A DNA stretch of 64,000 nt from Pseudeuparius sepicola (GCA_963920635.1 OY987298.1:41943787-42007786), one strand, 5' to 3'; positions 11,537 through 22,749 are shown, counted from the first letter of the stretch. Numbers and translations: made by a program. The notes: generated by a model not told the origin, from the sequence alone.

Positions 11537-12224
11537 CATATTTACGTTTCCTATACGGTCAACGCTACTCGTTGCGGCAGCCAGCTAGGAAACGTAACGC
11601 GCTCTGATCGCTCCGTTTCCTAGACGGTAAGCGCAATTATAAATGCCGGCTTATGCAAAAAAGGTAGATTGGACTGTCATAACAGCAACAAACGCATCAA
11701 CACATCAAGCCTATATTATTTGCAAATAACAGGTAAATGGTAAATAAATAAGTGTATCAACAGGTACATTTTAGCGTCTCGGAAAGATGCATACAATTCC
11801 CTACAACTTTTATTTAGATTTTTTTTATGACAACAAATTAGAAAGTTCTAGGAGGAGTAGTGGAACCCGAGGTGGAACCCTGAATATACATTTAATATTC
11901 AATTTAATTCTTAGATACTTCTTAGGTATATATTATATACATGACCATCAGGTTTCAGTAGAAGAAGCTTACAGCTATCTAATCATTAAAATGTATCTGT
12001 TGATACACTTATTTATTTACCATTTACCTGTTATTTGCAAATAATATAGGCTTGATGTGTTGATGTGTTTGTCGCTGTTATGACAGTCCAATCTACCTTT
12101 TTTGCATAAGCCGGCATTTATAATTGCGCTTACCGTCTAGGAAACGGAGCGATCAGAGCGCGTTACGTTTCCTAGCTGGCTGCCGCAACGAGTAGCGTTG
12201 ACCGTATAGGAAACGTAAATATGC
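11537..12224. mobile_element. 688-bp foldback element with about 237-bp inverted arms
   Basis: 11537-11773 and 11987-12224 are near-identical reverse complements (I see about three mismatches), around a 213-bp AT-rich spacer. Each arm contains internal repeats of a GTTTCCTA/TAGGAAAC motif with a following ACGGT (ACGTTTCCTATACGGTCA; TAGGAAACGTAACGCG; CGTTTCCTAGACGGTAAGCG), a layout seen in subterminal transposase-binding arrays. A further GGAAACGC lies outside at about 11,505. No clear target duplication was seen and no transposase frame is present. The 85-codon frame at 11,787-12,044 crosses the spacer and right arm and is probably spurious. Confidence 0.8.
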
Positions 12225-12337
12225 CAACGGGTATTTGAAACTCAAAAGTTGCTTGCTTAGTCGATACTAGCATATACATGTGACGTTTTACATAACAATT
12301 CTACATGTATAACATAAAGCACACACATATACTTTAG

Positions 12338-12962
12338 GCTTAGACAAGGAAAGAGAGGGGACGCCTACGCCTATTACAGAGCTAGCGGCCATGTTACTGA
12401 CTGCCACATCGCACGAGAGGCAAGGCGTAGCATGAAACGCGTTCTTAGCCAATATCACAAAAATGTTAAAACTGAAAATGTAGTTAATTTTGACTTACAT
12501 GTAATTTGAAATATTGGTATTTATTTGCAGATAATTTCCCAAATGTAAAGCTAGTGTCAAGTGCTGAAATGTATTTATTTGTGGCGATTTCGAATCAATC
12601 AAAATATAATAAATAATGCACGCCACTGTCATTATCAATTAAAAATTTTCAATAAAAATCATGTTAAAAATAATTTTATTGTTCCTATTTACAAACCAAA
12701 CAATGCACTTTATTATACTAAAGGGTAGAAGTAATTTAAAGAAGTTATATTGGAGTTTCAGGGCATCTTTCAAAGGTAGCTTGTTAAATATTTAAACGAA
12801 ATCCTGGTATCTTGCTTTTTACTTCTGCTTTTGCAACCAAACGCTGAACAATTCACCATCGTACTCGCTTATAAAATTGCCGCTGTTCAAAACGACGTAA
12901 CAAAATCTATACACGACAGGGTAGGCACGCGCAGTGTCCTCTCCCTGTCCTTGTCTAAGACT
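12338..12962. repeat. Imperfect long inverted-repeat pair
   Basis: 'CTTAGACAAGGA' with about 50 further partly matching bases at 12,338-12,400 is inverted at about 12,890-12,962. The interior is AT-rich and non-coding. Probably a decayed inverted-repeat transposon derivative; the arms are diverged. Confidence 0.4.
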
Positions 12963-13404
12963 TTCTTGACTTTCTTGACAAAAATGGTGGAAACATGTCG
13001 ATTCAAATATATATTCAAATATAACATCGCCAATTTCCTAAAAAAAGTTCATTGGACATTTCCAATGCCTCTTTGAAAAATAAAATTGGACTTCGGACAA
13101 AAAAGTTATTTCAAGAAAACTAATTTTTCACAAAAAAACGAAATGGCGGATTGTCGTTTATTTATTTATAGGAGATTAAAGAACACGAAATAAATATTTG
13201 CTTTATTAATACTACACTTCCGGTTTAACCGAAAATCACTTTTCTCGATAATTTTGAATATTCCAATTTAATAAAATTGGCGTCACGTAGATAATTAAAT
13301 ATTCAATCGAATACCTAGAAGTTTATTTTATGATCTATCTCTACTCTAACCATTTTCGAGATTTTTATATCTTTTTTACTTTATTGTACTGGTTATTATT
13401 TAAA
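12963..13404. other. No gene recognised
   Basis: AT-rich DNA; the frame at 12,831-13,076 has no known motif. Confidence 0.4.
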
Positions 13405-14160
13405 ATATACACATATACAAATCCATAAAATCTTTATTTTTGGAGATAATTTAGCGATTTTTTTATTTAAAATCTGAGACTACACCGTTAATCAGAACAC
13501 CACAAAACCCCCATATACCAAATTAGAACAATAAATATACAGTCAGTTCCATTCTGGGGGTTGTCAAAGTTGAGCAAAATGACATCTGGCAAGTTAAGTG
13601 TGCCATGGAATATCCTGAAAATAGTTGAATGGTCAACAGGACCACTCAAAGTATTTGTGTGCAAATAAACAGCAATTTAAATTGTTTTACTTATCTCAAC
13701 GAAGTCAGACTCTAAGATGACATATTTGTTATATACGTTTCCTGTCGTGGCACACAAGCCACCTTAACTTATATGGACTTACTAACTTGTAGGCTTTTGT
13801 ATTTTTTAGGTTTAGTTTCTGGGGCGATTTTGATATACTCAAATTTTGACCCGTATAAAAAAAATCAGTAATTTGAGATGGCACAGATAAAAACACGCTA
13901 TATATTTTGGGTTAGATCTTTGCACACCAACACTTTAAGTAGTCCTGGTGACCATTAATCTGTTTCGAGGGGATTCCATTGCTCACTTGATTTGCCAGAT
14001 GTCTATAAAATTCCTATATGCTCATCTTTCACTGACAACGTGCAGAATGGAACTCCCTGTATACTTTTTGTTCACATTTGGTATATTGGGGTTTTAGGGT
14101 GTCCTGATTAACGCTGTGGTGTCGGATAAATGGTTTTCGTGAAAACCGGCGGCCGCCAAT

Positions 14161-15197
14161 CAAGGGCGTCGCCAGCCGATGGCCCAAGGGGGGGGGGGGG
14201 CGACGGCTGGCGAAAGGGTCAGGGTCTGAAACAAAAAATTATTTTGTCTGTGAAAAATTTGTTACGGAACCATGACCTTGACTACTATTTGTTATGTAAA
14301 AAAGTTTAACGAAAAACTGATATCTATATCTTAATAAGTCATCACTTCTGCCGAGTGTCCCGCGACGCTCGCTGTTTTTTTAATAACCCAGTATACATGC
14401 ACTGATAGAAGGATTTATTTGTGTTCAATAAGATTTGTTAATATTTAAGAAATGGGTTATTACCGAATATTCTCTAATAAATATTTATTAACAGTTAACA
14501 AATCATTTACTAGAAAGCATTTTTTCTTTCACCAAAAACATATTTATTAATATATTAAATATAAAAAATGATTTATTATTATTTGATAAATCATTTCTTT
14601 GTCTTATTATATATCACCTCATTTTCTCAATTTTCTCAAACTATGAATGAATAAAAATATAAAAAAAAATTAAGCAGAAAGATAATGAATAATAAAGAAA
14701 ACAATCATTTAAAATATATATTTTTTAATTTTTTATTACAGTAGGGTATATTAAAATAAATTGATTTTATGCAACCATATATTGATTCAATATTCAATAA
14801 TTGTAATAAATATTTGTTTGTCTCGAAGAAACTTCTGAAAAGAGTTTTAATAAATCTACTTTATTACTCCCGAATTCCCAAATAAATCCTTCTATCAGTG
14901 TGTATGTATGTACTTTCCTTGTAGGTAAGGTACCTCTACCTACCCTACTTAATGTGTAATGTATTCAATATTTAACTTAACATCAATTCACTCGCATATA
15001 TGAAAATAATAGAAAGCTAAATTTTGATTTGCTCACAAGCTCAAAGCTCACATTTATTTATATTTTACAAAAACAACTGACATTATTTTACGGAAAATAC
15101 GAAAGTTAAACGCAGTGACTGAGTGACTCACCAAAAAAACTTTCTAGATTTTTTTGAATCCTCTAATCCTCTAGGGGGGGCAGCTGCGACGCCTTTG
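14161..15197. mobile_element. hAT-like non-autonomous element with 8-bp target duplication
   Basis: Ends are CAAGGGCGTCGCCAGCC on the left and, reversed, CAAAGGCGTCGCAGCTG on the right; runs of G follow just inside both ends, as in many hAT ends. Flanks are CCGCCAAT (14,153-14,160) and CCGACAAT (15,198-15,205), 7 of 8 identical, the length expected for hAT. No transposase frame remains. It sits in the right arm of IR-A and itself carries the 501-bp element at 14,400-14,900. Confidence 0.75.
14400..14900. mobile_element. 501-bp AT-rich element with CACTGATAGAAGGATT ends
   Basis: CACTGATAGAAGGATT followed by TATTTG at 14,400 is repeated in inverse at 14,879-14,900. The interior is almost pure A/T with many small palindromes and no frame. 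The CACTG terminus recalls CMC-type (CACTA/Chapaev) ends, but the flanks give no clear 3- or 4-bp target duplication (at most TG/TG), so the superfamily is open. Confidence 0.65.
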
Positions 15198-15320
15198 CCG
15201 ACAATATAAAAAGAATCATAGCAAGCTCTGGATTTGCATTTTGAAAATGGTAGGAAGGTAAAAATAAGCGGTTTTTGCAGGTCTTTTTATGGATTTGTAT
15301 ATGTTTAAAAGTAGACACCC

Positions 15321-16382
15321 TGCACATAAATGTTCTTCTAAATAAAATAAGTAGGTACCTAAGTATATTTCAACTACAACCCACGAAAACACTGCTTGGG
15401 TTTGACAGATGCCTATTGTAGATTTTGATGCAAGGCCAAGGCAGAGTATCATTTTGCCTTGCCAAAAATTATTAAAATCTCGAAAACGAAAATGAGATAT
15501 AAAAAGGTGGGAAATGTCCATGTGACACAGACTTTTTAAAATTGTAAAATTCAAAATTTTAGAGAAAGAAGTCATTTCCTGTTATACCGGAGGTGATATC
15601 GAAAAAGCAAATATTTATTTTTTGCCAGTTTAGCTTCCTATAAATAAATGATAATCCATAATTTTTGTTTCTTTCCGCTTTATGGCGTTAACTGGGACTC
15701 CCTGTATAATCTGTTAACTCTATTTTTTCCAAAACTCGACCTTTTTAAACTAGGCCATCAATTAGTTATCACTTACCCCACACCTGATACCAAATAAGTT
15801 ATGATCACTGGCTACTGGCAGTGCCTATAGAAAGAACTATAGTCACTGCTACTGGGTTCTTTGGAGGAGGTACTACAATAGTTATTTGTGCACAACCTAC
15901 CCGCAATGTTGGCTATTTTGTCACATTTGCATTGCGCTCTAGTGGAATTTGAATTTGCTATTGTTGTCTCATTTTCTATACTTTTGCAGGGCATCTCGGT
16001 TATATTTAGAGATAGGGAGTTGTGGTTTTCGGGACACTGGTTTACTTTTAACTTAAAAGAAAGGCTCCGTAAACATAATTTTCATGGCCTCCTTAGGTTT
16101 TGAGATACACGGTGATTTTTAAAATTTGCCATTTTCAGGCACCTACCATACATCTGTTATACGATAACTTGTTGAAATGGTAAAAATCGACCCTTACAGA
16201 TTTATTCACGTAGAATTCAGTGGCGTACATGGATTTCTTCTAGGAGGTAAGAATTTCAAAATATAAATATAAGCTCCAAAAGTATCGAAAATGGGACACC
16301 CTGTACACTGTTGTGTCAAGTCAAATCAAAAGCAGCAAAAGCAACTCAGACATGAACATTTTTTAAATTTCTTTTTTTTTTT
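15321..16382. other. No gene recognised; repeat ends only
   Basis: Contains isolated 'CCCTGTATAATC' (about 15,700) and 'GGACACCCTGTAC' (about 16,297) repeat termini and AT-rich filler. The overlapping plus and minus frames near 15,812-16,103 have no recognised motif. Confidence 0.4.
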
Positions 16383-16388
16383 CATTTG

Positions 16389-18054
16389 AAGGGTAGGTAC
16401 ACGGGAAAAACACCCAAGTAACATTTTAAGTTATAATTATTTAGCTTAAGTCCAAATAGTTGTTTTAGGCTTACAAAATAACTATAGGTCTTATAGTAGT
16501 TGTTAGGATGTTATTTACTCGAATCGTGAAAGTAATAATTGTCCTAGAAAAGTCTTATAACAGGGATAACATGGTTACTTTAACGTCAACATTATATAGT
16601 CTTTCAAAGGTTATGATAAGGTTGTAAAGAGATCTCCGTTGTTGAGAATACAACAACTTTTACGACTTTAGAAATATAGTTGTACGACGGTTGTAAAGAA
16701 AATAATTTGACATTAAAACTTAAAACTAAAACTTTGTGGAGCGATAGTCGTATAAAGACGATTTAAATATATTATAAGACATCAGTAAGTGGAAGTCATA
16801 GATGTTGTAGAACAGCTTTAAGCACGATCTTAATTCGACATAGAAATGAGAACATGACGGTAAGAAAGTAGTGCACATGCGCGTTAATATTAATTTCAAC
16901 CTCAATATGACCCCAGTAAGTGGTAATTTTAATAAAATACCTTTATACGACTTTCGTGGGGTCGTTAGTAAAAGTGAGACGTAATTTATTGTATCATAAT
17001 ATGTATCATATTATGATGTGCCATATACCATACAGTAAATGTAAAGCAGTAATAAGACAGTATAAGCATATCAGCATCTGTTAAAAATTATTATTATTTT
17101 TACAAATCTTTATTTTTTTATACTACTACTACTAGCACTACTACGAACTTGACGAGGCACCTACCCCGGACCGCAGAAATTTCTAAAGACAGCCCTCCAC
17201 GCGCATGCGCATATAAATACTTATTCTGTAATTTTGATTTTAGTTTTAGTTGCTTTATAACCTCTTAATAGTCGTTTGACAGGTTTAGAACTATTTATGA
17301 CCTTTTAGTAGTTTGACTGAAGTTTTACAACTACTAAGTCATATAAGCACCGTCGGCCATGTTTGCCATCAGAAATTCAGTTAAATAGGACAACCATGTT
17401 TGTCTTACGAAAGTGGCAAAACTCGAATTTAATTTGTGGGCACAGATCATAGAAATTTGAGTGGAAAACATGTATTTTCGACATATCGAACGATCCTGTA
17501 GAACTGTAACACTTTAAATTTTAATTTAAAGCACGTTCATATTTTACATTTTTTCTTTCATTTCCTTTAATTTCCATTATCTTAAAGGCGCGTTGTAAAT
17601 TTTCGAGCTATATTTATAATTTTCACAGTAAATAAAAATTCGCAATAGATTCCGTTGAGTACAATCGTCAAAAACCGAGATGCTTTATTGCATAATATCA
17701 CTAACGTATAATTTCATTTTAACCACAGAATGACAGAATGAAATGTCTTCGTATTACAAGCAAACACTGCACAATATAACACTACGTTCCATATTTACGA
17801 CTAATTGGTAATATGAAGGGAGGTATTATAGTAGAGATCTTCACAACTTTAGAGCTACTTCTTTATGACGTTAAGGTATATCTTTGAATTTACACGACCT
17901 AATGGAAAAGTCATATCCAATCAAGTCAGATAAAAGTTGTATGAAAAGTCATGAAGCTTTTGTAATAAACTACAAAAGATTATAACTTTAAATTAAGTCT
18001 AACTCGCTATCAGCAAATTCTGACTTGGCCTGTTTTTCTCGTGTAGGTACCCTT
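16389..18054. mobile_element. 1,666-bp non-autonomous DNA transposon, unclassified
   Basis: The left end AAGGGTAGGTACACGGGAAA is matched in inverse by the right end (GTGTAGGTACCCTT, with TTTTTCTC before it). Both sides carry CATTTG (16,383-16,388 and 18,055-18,060), a 6-bp target duplication. The interior repeats short motifs such as TTATAAC, TTGTA-CGAC and AAAGTC in both orientations, resembling subterminal binding arrays. No frame of 60 codons is present. At 17,191-17,216 a GCGCATGCGC palindrome is followed directly by ATATAAATAC, a promoter-like pairing. A 6-bp duplication does not match the common hAT, piggyBac or mariner rules. Confidence 0.7.
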
Positions 18055-18780
18055 CATTTGTTATCTAAGATCATGCACAAAGTATAGTTTATAACTCATG
18101 AAGCAATGCATATTGCACGCTCGTGCACTTTGGCTTCGGCTTCGCCTCGTTCCATAACGTATGCAATGGGAGATACCCTTGCTGCACATTAGAGCCCGTT
18201 CTTCTTTATAGCAAGCGCATCACAATACTCTAAACTGGGAATCAGAAGCAACTGAATAATGCTTTGTACAGGTGAGGGGGCAATTACTATCATTTTGTCA
18301 TCGTTGCCATTTGCGGCTAGGGCAGGCTTTTCCCGATAGGAATAGGATAGCACTCGCTCAAGTACTACGGAAAACATAGCAAACCGTAGTAAATCCAGTG
18401 AGTGTAGGACAATAATTAGAAAATCACACAGATAAAGCTATCAACGAGCAATACCTTGAATTCGCAATTTGTCCGGCGCTCTTAGCCATCAGCCGTATTT
18501 TTCTATAAAGACATGTGTCCGTGCAGTCTGTCTCGACCTCGACTCGAACCAAGGTCGATCGAAGGCAGAAAAAATGCTGTCTAAATAGTCAGCAATGCTC
18601 CAAACATCGCCACCGCGACCCCATAATGCTGTACATAATGCGCAGGGTATAAAAGAGGCGTTTGTGACCTGCGGCGGTGAAGATAATATGCCAAGGAATA
18701 TTACGCACGGCAAAGACCATACACGCTGTTTGCTCCCCACAAAATTTTATGAACGATCAGTTTCAATGAGGTAATTTTTG
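18055..18780. other. No gene recognised
   Basis: 18,520-18,620 read on the minus strand contains TTGGTTCGAGTCG, which resembles a Pol III B box, but no matching A box or cloverleaf was found. The minus-strand frame at 18,489-18,740 has no domain I recognise. Confidence 0.35.
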
Positions 18781-18782
18781 CT

Positions 18783-18895
18783 TTAAAAAAATGCAATTTA
18801 TCAAACTCTGCAATTGAAAAAATCCTGGTAAAATCGCACAATTAATAAACTTTTTACAGGGTGATCCGAAAACAAATGGGCCACACTCTGTAATA
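18783..18895 (+). repeat. Dispersed repeat, shared with 34,481-34,588
   Basis: Shares 'AATAAACTTTTTA', 'GTGA[T/C]CCGAAAA' and 'AAATGGG' in the same order and spacing with 34,481-34,588. Both end in an 'ACACT' terminus. Fragments of one repeat family. Confidence 0.6.
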
Positions 18896-19125
18896 AGATC
18901 TAAGCAAAATAAATCTTATTCTTCATTCTGTAAATTACTACGTTCCCCTATGCTTTTTTATGTTTTCCTGTTCTTTCATATGATTTAAAATATGTTTTTT
19001 TAATCGGCATTAAGGAGTCTCACAGTCATTAAAAGCTCAGAAATCGGCACTAAAGTAAGTAAGTAATTATTGTACGATTTTTTCTATAAGTTGGCCTTGG
19101 CGAGATTTGTGGAAAATATCAGACA

Positions 19126-20530
19126 GTCCGGGGCCCACGGAAGAAAGTTTCCGTTTCCATGGGCCCCGGACGCATTTTTACCGACCCTATACACGTTCAG
19201 CGCGTCATATTGCCGAAGATGCCCGAACGTAAGGCGTACCGATCGTAAACGGCTTCAGGGCACGGTGACGGTGCTGGTGCTGGTGCTAAACGTATCTAGT
19301 ATAGGTTAGGTTTGTTTACGAACTGCATTGCACGCTACTGGGTTCAAAATGAGTAAAATTAATAAGTTTTTTGCGTTTAATACAAGTTGCAAAATAGAAA
19401 CAAAGGATTTTAAATCCAGTGAATGTTTTATAATCGATATCCACACAAAATTTGATTCAAATAACTACTCCAACCATGTCAAGAAATAGATAAAGAATTT
19501 TTCTGTGGCCACTAAGACGAACTGGATTGTATTTAGATCATTCCCCGATAATAAGACAGCTTTACAACACAATTAAAAATAAAGGAAATAAAAGTTCAAA
19601 AAGCCGACAACGGAATCTATCATTTTCAAAATGCAAATCCAGGACCGGCTACGATTTTTTTATTCCCCCTATTTTCACGAAACCATTTAGCGATTAATTT
19701 ATTTAAAATCGGACACCACAGTGTTAACAAAGTTTGCAGAATATTCTGTAAACTTTGGTGTTAATCAGGACACAATAAATAATTGAAATAATTTTTATCT
19801 TAGACTTTATTTTCAAGTTTTTTGTACGTTCTATGAAATAAGATAATTCGGTTTTATGGTTTTACCTGTTGCTTAATTTTTTGGTAATATTGATAATTTA
19901 ATATTTTGTTTTTAGATACATTTTGAGCACAGCCATGTGATTAATGTTGCCGAAGCATATGGTATCAAACGCAAAAGGCCATTAACATATTATTCTATTT
20001 TCTTTTATATTGTATATTGTGTTATACGTAGGTACCTATGTTTGGAGCTTGCTAATAAATCATTGTTTTTGAAAGTAACAACCCTTTAAGCATTATATGT
20101 AGGTACTTATAGTTATTTTTTTAATATATTATCAAGAACAGCTGTAGCTGAATATAAGAAAAGTATTTCTTTAAGTGAAAAACATGGTAATTTTCTGCCT
20201 GGGAAAAAACCAAGTAAAATAAAGCTTTGGTGCATTTGGTTTATCACACTTTACCTATCTTTCATATCGCATTAAAATATAAAATGATTTTGGCCTGAAG
20301 TGCAAACATAAAATTCCCTCAATGCTAGCTATAAATATTTCTGCAAAGAAATGCCTACCTATATGCAGAAACATGGCAAATGCTGCGAGATATTTGGTTA
20401 CTAATCCTACACGTATTCAGCGCGAACTGCTGAAATCAGCTAGGGTCGGTAAAAAGAAGCATCTCATATCTTCGGCAAATTGACGCGCTGAACATGTATA
20501 GGGTCGGTAAAAATGCGCCCCGGAAAGTCC
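19126..20530. mobile_element. About 1.4-kb inverted-repeat insertion in family B
   Basis: Arms 'CGCATTTTTACCGACCCTAT' (from about 19,169) with a following GTTCAGCGCGTCA and TTGCCGAAGAT are inverted at 20,464-20,517. AGTCC occurs at both outer edges (19,125 and 20,526), a possible 5-bp duplication. Extra GC-rich palindromic sequence (GGGGCCC ... GGGCCCC) lies at the left edge. There is no transposase; the interior carries an IR-A fragment (19,600-19,765). Confidence 0.6.
19600..19765 (+). repeat. IR-A arm fragment
   Basis: Matches the left arm of IR-A ('CATTTTCAAAATGCAAATCC', 'CGGCTACGATTTTTTTATTC', 'AACCATTTAGCGATTA'), then turns back on itself around a GTTTGCAGAATATTCTGTAAAC-like palindrome. 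Confidence 0.65.
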
Positions 20531-20680
20531 CATCGCCCATCAAAAGTGGCCAGATATTCAAAACTAGGCCAATAAAGTATCATTTAACTTTTCAACTTTA
20601 TTTCGTAATTGTAACGTATAACAACGTAATCTTTCAATATGAGAAGTTCAGTCTGTTTGGACAATAATATTTTATCTATA

Positions 20681-21180
20681 TCTATACTAATATTATAAAG
20701 AGAAAAGATTTGTATTTTTGTATTTTTATTTCTAATGAATAAACTCAAAAACTACTGGACCGATTTTAAAAATTCTTTCACTAATAGAATGCTACTTACT
20801 ATGGGCTATATTGTTAATCGAGTTAAATTATGGATCCCTTCGAAAACTCCAATAATGTAACACAAGGTGTGAAAAATGTACACATAAAACTTCTTACATC
20901 CCATGCGCTGCGAAAACTATTGATTATAGAACTGTAGTTAGATATGTCATTATAACTGCTTTTGTGCATATAAAAAGTTAATAAAATGCCGTCCACGTTA
21001 TTCTTATCTTGGTATTTATCGTTACCCAAATAAATGCCTTCGTAGTGGAGGCTATTTCAGTACCAGTAGATTACTTTTTGAATGGTTGGAATCGGACATT
21101 TCATTCAAAAGATTTACTCATCTCTTATCACAAAATTTGATCTAAATAAATGTTTACCCGTGGGAAGCCGGGATAAAATA
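20681..21180 (+). mobile_element. Helitron-type non-autonomous repeat
   Basis: Begins TCTATACTAATATTATAAAG, then AAACTCAAAAACTACTGGAC, CGATTTTAAAAATTCTTTCA and a TATGGGCTATATT block, and finishes with ACCCGTGGGAAGCCGGGATA. This order of blocks is that of a repeat widespread in insects that I know as Helitron-derived (TC start, GC-rich hairpin-like 3' end). The terminal CTRR is not evident, so the 3' boundary is approximate. The assignment is from memory of the family, not from a search. Confidence 0.55.
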
Positions 21181-21689
21181 AAACTTTTTTTTATTTAAAA
21201 AAATATTTAATGTGTCACTTGAGTTAGATTTTTTTATAAAAAAAATAGAATATATAAATTAATAAATCACACGATGTACACAATAGGCACACACATCGGT
21301 ATACAAATAACTATTTTGTAGGTTTAGCGTTTATAAATGTAGATTTTAAGGTTGTTCCGCTGTAGTTAGTATTCTCTAAAATGAAAGCTAGAACCATAGA
21401 AGAATATACTATGCTAGAACCAAAGAAAATACTACTGCGTAGTAGTATTTTCTTTGCTAGAACGAAAAACCCGAGCTTTAAATAACTTACCCCACACCTC
21501 ACACCAGAAACCTCCCCAGAAACGTTACAATAAGTAACACCATTGAATAAGGAATTCGTACCTTAATCAATGGGAACACGAAATCCACAATCGATTTCTC
21601 AAAGGGGCTAGATAGAATCGTTTTATGGAAACATTTTCTCGTGCAATGAGCGTGCAAATTCCCGCAATAAATCGATACAAATAAGTCTC
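21181..21689. other. No gene recognised
   Basis: AT-rich; includes the short perfect hairpin listed separately at 21,421-21,456 and 'CCGCAATAAATCGATAC' near 21,663, which leads into the next GC-rich island. Confidence 0.4.
21421..21456. repeat. Perfect 16-bp hairpin
   Basis: CAAAGAAAATACTACT pairs perfectly with its reverse complement across a 4-base GCGT loop. Too short for a miRNA precursor. Confidence 0.9.
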
Positions 21690-21995
21690 TGCCTGCTTGG
21701 TAACGTCTCCATATGCTGACGCTGACCCTATAATGTGCGATTTCCTGAAAATGCGTAGCAGAGCCTACTACGCAATTTCCACCCTCCCCTGCTCGGGTGA
21801 AGCCGGGCGGGGGATATCTACGCAGGCCTTGGAAGGGATCAGCCCCAGAGCTGCGGGAGATCTTTCCGATGCCCCGTGCGGCCGCTTTATTAAAAGTTAA
21901 CGAAAAGCACGAACTCCACGCCCTTTACTTCATTATTTATGTCTCTACGGATCGGGAGTCTTCGGGAGATGTCGGGGTGAGGCGTGACAGATAAA
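21690..21995. promoter_or_regulatory. GC-rich island, candidate conserved non-coding element
   Basis: About 300 bp of raised G+C with no repeat partner. Includes GCGGCCGCTTTATTAAAAG, TAATCGATTTC upstream, and ATTATTTATG, cores compatible with posterior-Hox/Caudal type sites. Two overlapping open frames (21,697-21,900 and 21,797-21,994) have no domain. The regulatory role is speculative. Confidence 0.25.
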
Positions 21996-22018
21996 TTTTA
22001 CATTTATACTTATTAGGA

Positions 22019-22746
22019 TAATAAGAATGTAAGATTACTGAATTTAATTGTATTTACACGAGATACCTGCTTAATGTGTAATCACTAAAAATAACAACAA
22101 AAAGTAGTAAACCCATACACATGTTTCATGCTATTTGGCAATCATCAATTAACCAAAACAAAATGATAGGCATGATTTTGAAAGGAAATTAAATCTAGAC
22201 AGGAGCTAACAGCACATTTGCAGCTTCAGTCAGCACATCCCCTGGATTTGAGGCATCGCCACGAAGGCTGCTAATAGTACAGTAAAATTGGGCTAAAACT
22301 CAAGTTACTAATTTATACTGTAATCATTTTAAGTTTTTTCAACAAAAACTACGTGAAATAAAAACAAAGAAATCTTTACCCCTCCATATCATGGAAACCG
22401 TTAACTTTACCATAATTCTGTATATAACAATTCTTGTTCGGAATTTAATTTATATCATTTGCGTATAGGATGACGTTTGCGCTAAACCTCATAGTTTACT
22501 AGATATTCACCCAAAACTGTGAAAAATAAGAATTTCCTGCCCTTTTCACCCCCTCCCCCCGAAACCCGACGCTGGTGGTGGTGTAACTTTTTAGTACTAA
22601 CTCTTAGGAGGGTATGGAACTATTTCGCGCCAGAAAGAACTTTTTTTTTATGTTTGGGTTTGGCCTAATTTTGTGTTGGTTTTACTGTACTATAAAGCGA
22701 CCTGCGTGGCAATCTCCATAACCCAAGATACAGTGACAATAAGGAT
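22019..22746 (+). repeat. 'GGATGTAA' unit, copy B, interrupted by a MITE
   Basis: Runs from 'AGAATGTAAGATTACTG' through 'TTTCATGCTATTTGGCAATC' to 'GGCTGCTA' at 22,273, and resumes with 'AAGCGACCTGCGTGG' at 22,695, ending 'ACAATAAGGATGTAAG'. The intact copy at 28.83-29.17 kb shows the two halves contiguous. Confidence 0.75.
22274..22692. mobile_element. 419-bp TA-target MITE
   Basis: Starts ATAGTACAGTAAAA and ends with its inverse (TTTTACTGTACTA), with imperfect similarity continuing inward (GGGCTAAA/TTTGGCC). TA is present on both sides (22,272-22,273; 22,693-22,694), and removing the element plus one TA restores the repeat unit seen at 29.1 kb (GCTGCTAAAGCGACC). It has no frame. TA duplication with CAGT-type ends fits a Tc1/mariner derivative. 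Confidence 0.75.
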
Positions 22747-22749
22747 GTA

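Larger units (their letters stand above)
13405..15320. mobile_element. IR-A palindromic repeat, interrupted by nested insertions
   Basis: The left arm (about 13,430-13,680) is inverted at about 13,860-14,145. The expected continuation of the right arm ('TGGATTTGCATTTTGAAAAT', then the 'TAGACACCCTG' terminus) resumes only at 15,206 and ends near 15,320. The gap is exactly filled by the hAT-like element 14,161-15,197 plus its target duplication, so the two parts are one interrupted element. Confidence 0.75.
19000..20660 (+). repeat. Dispersed repeat (family B), split by an insertion
   Basis: 19,000-19,126 and 20,531-20,660 together match the uninterrupted sequence at about 49,262-49,500 ('TTATTGTACGATTTTTTC', 'GGCCTTGGCGAGAT', then 'CATTTAACTTTTC'). 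The copy at 49 kb therefore shows the empty site for the intervening insertion. Confidence 0.7.

Noticed and set aside
18520..18620. tRNA or SINE on the minus strand
   Set aside because: Only a weak B-box-like TTGGTTCGAGTCG; no A box or arms could be paired.
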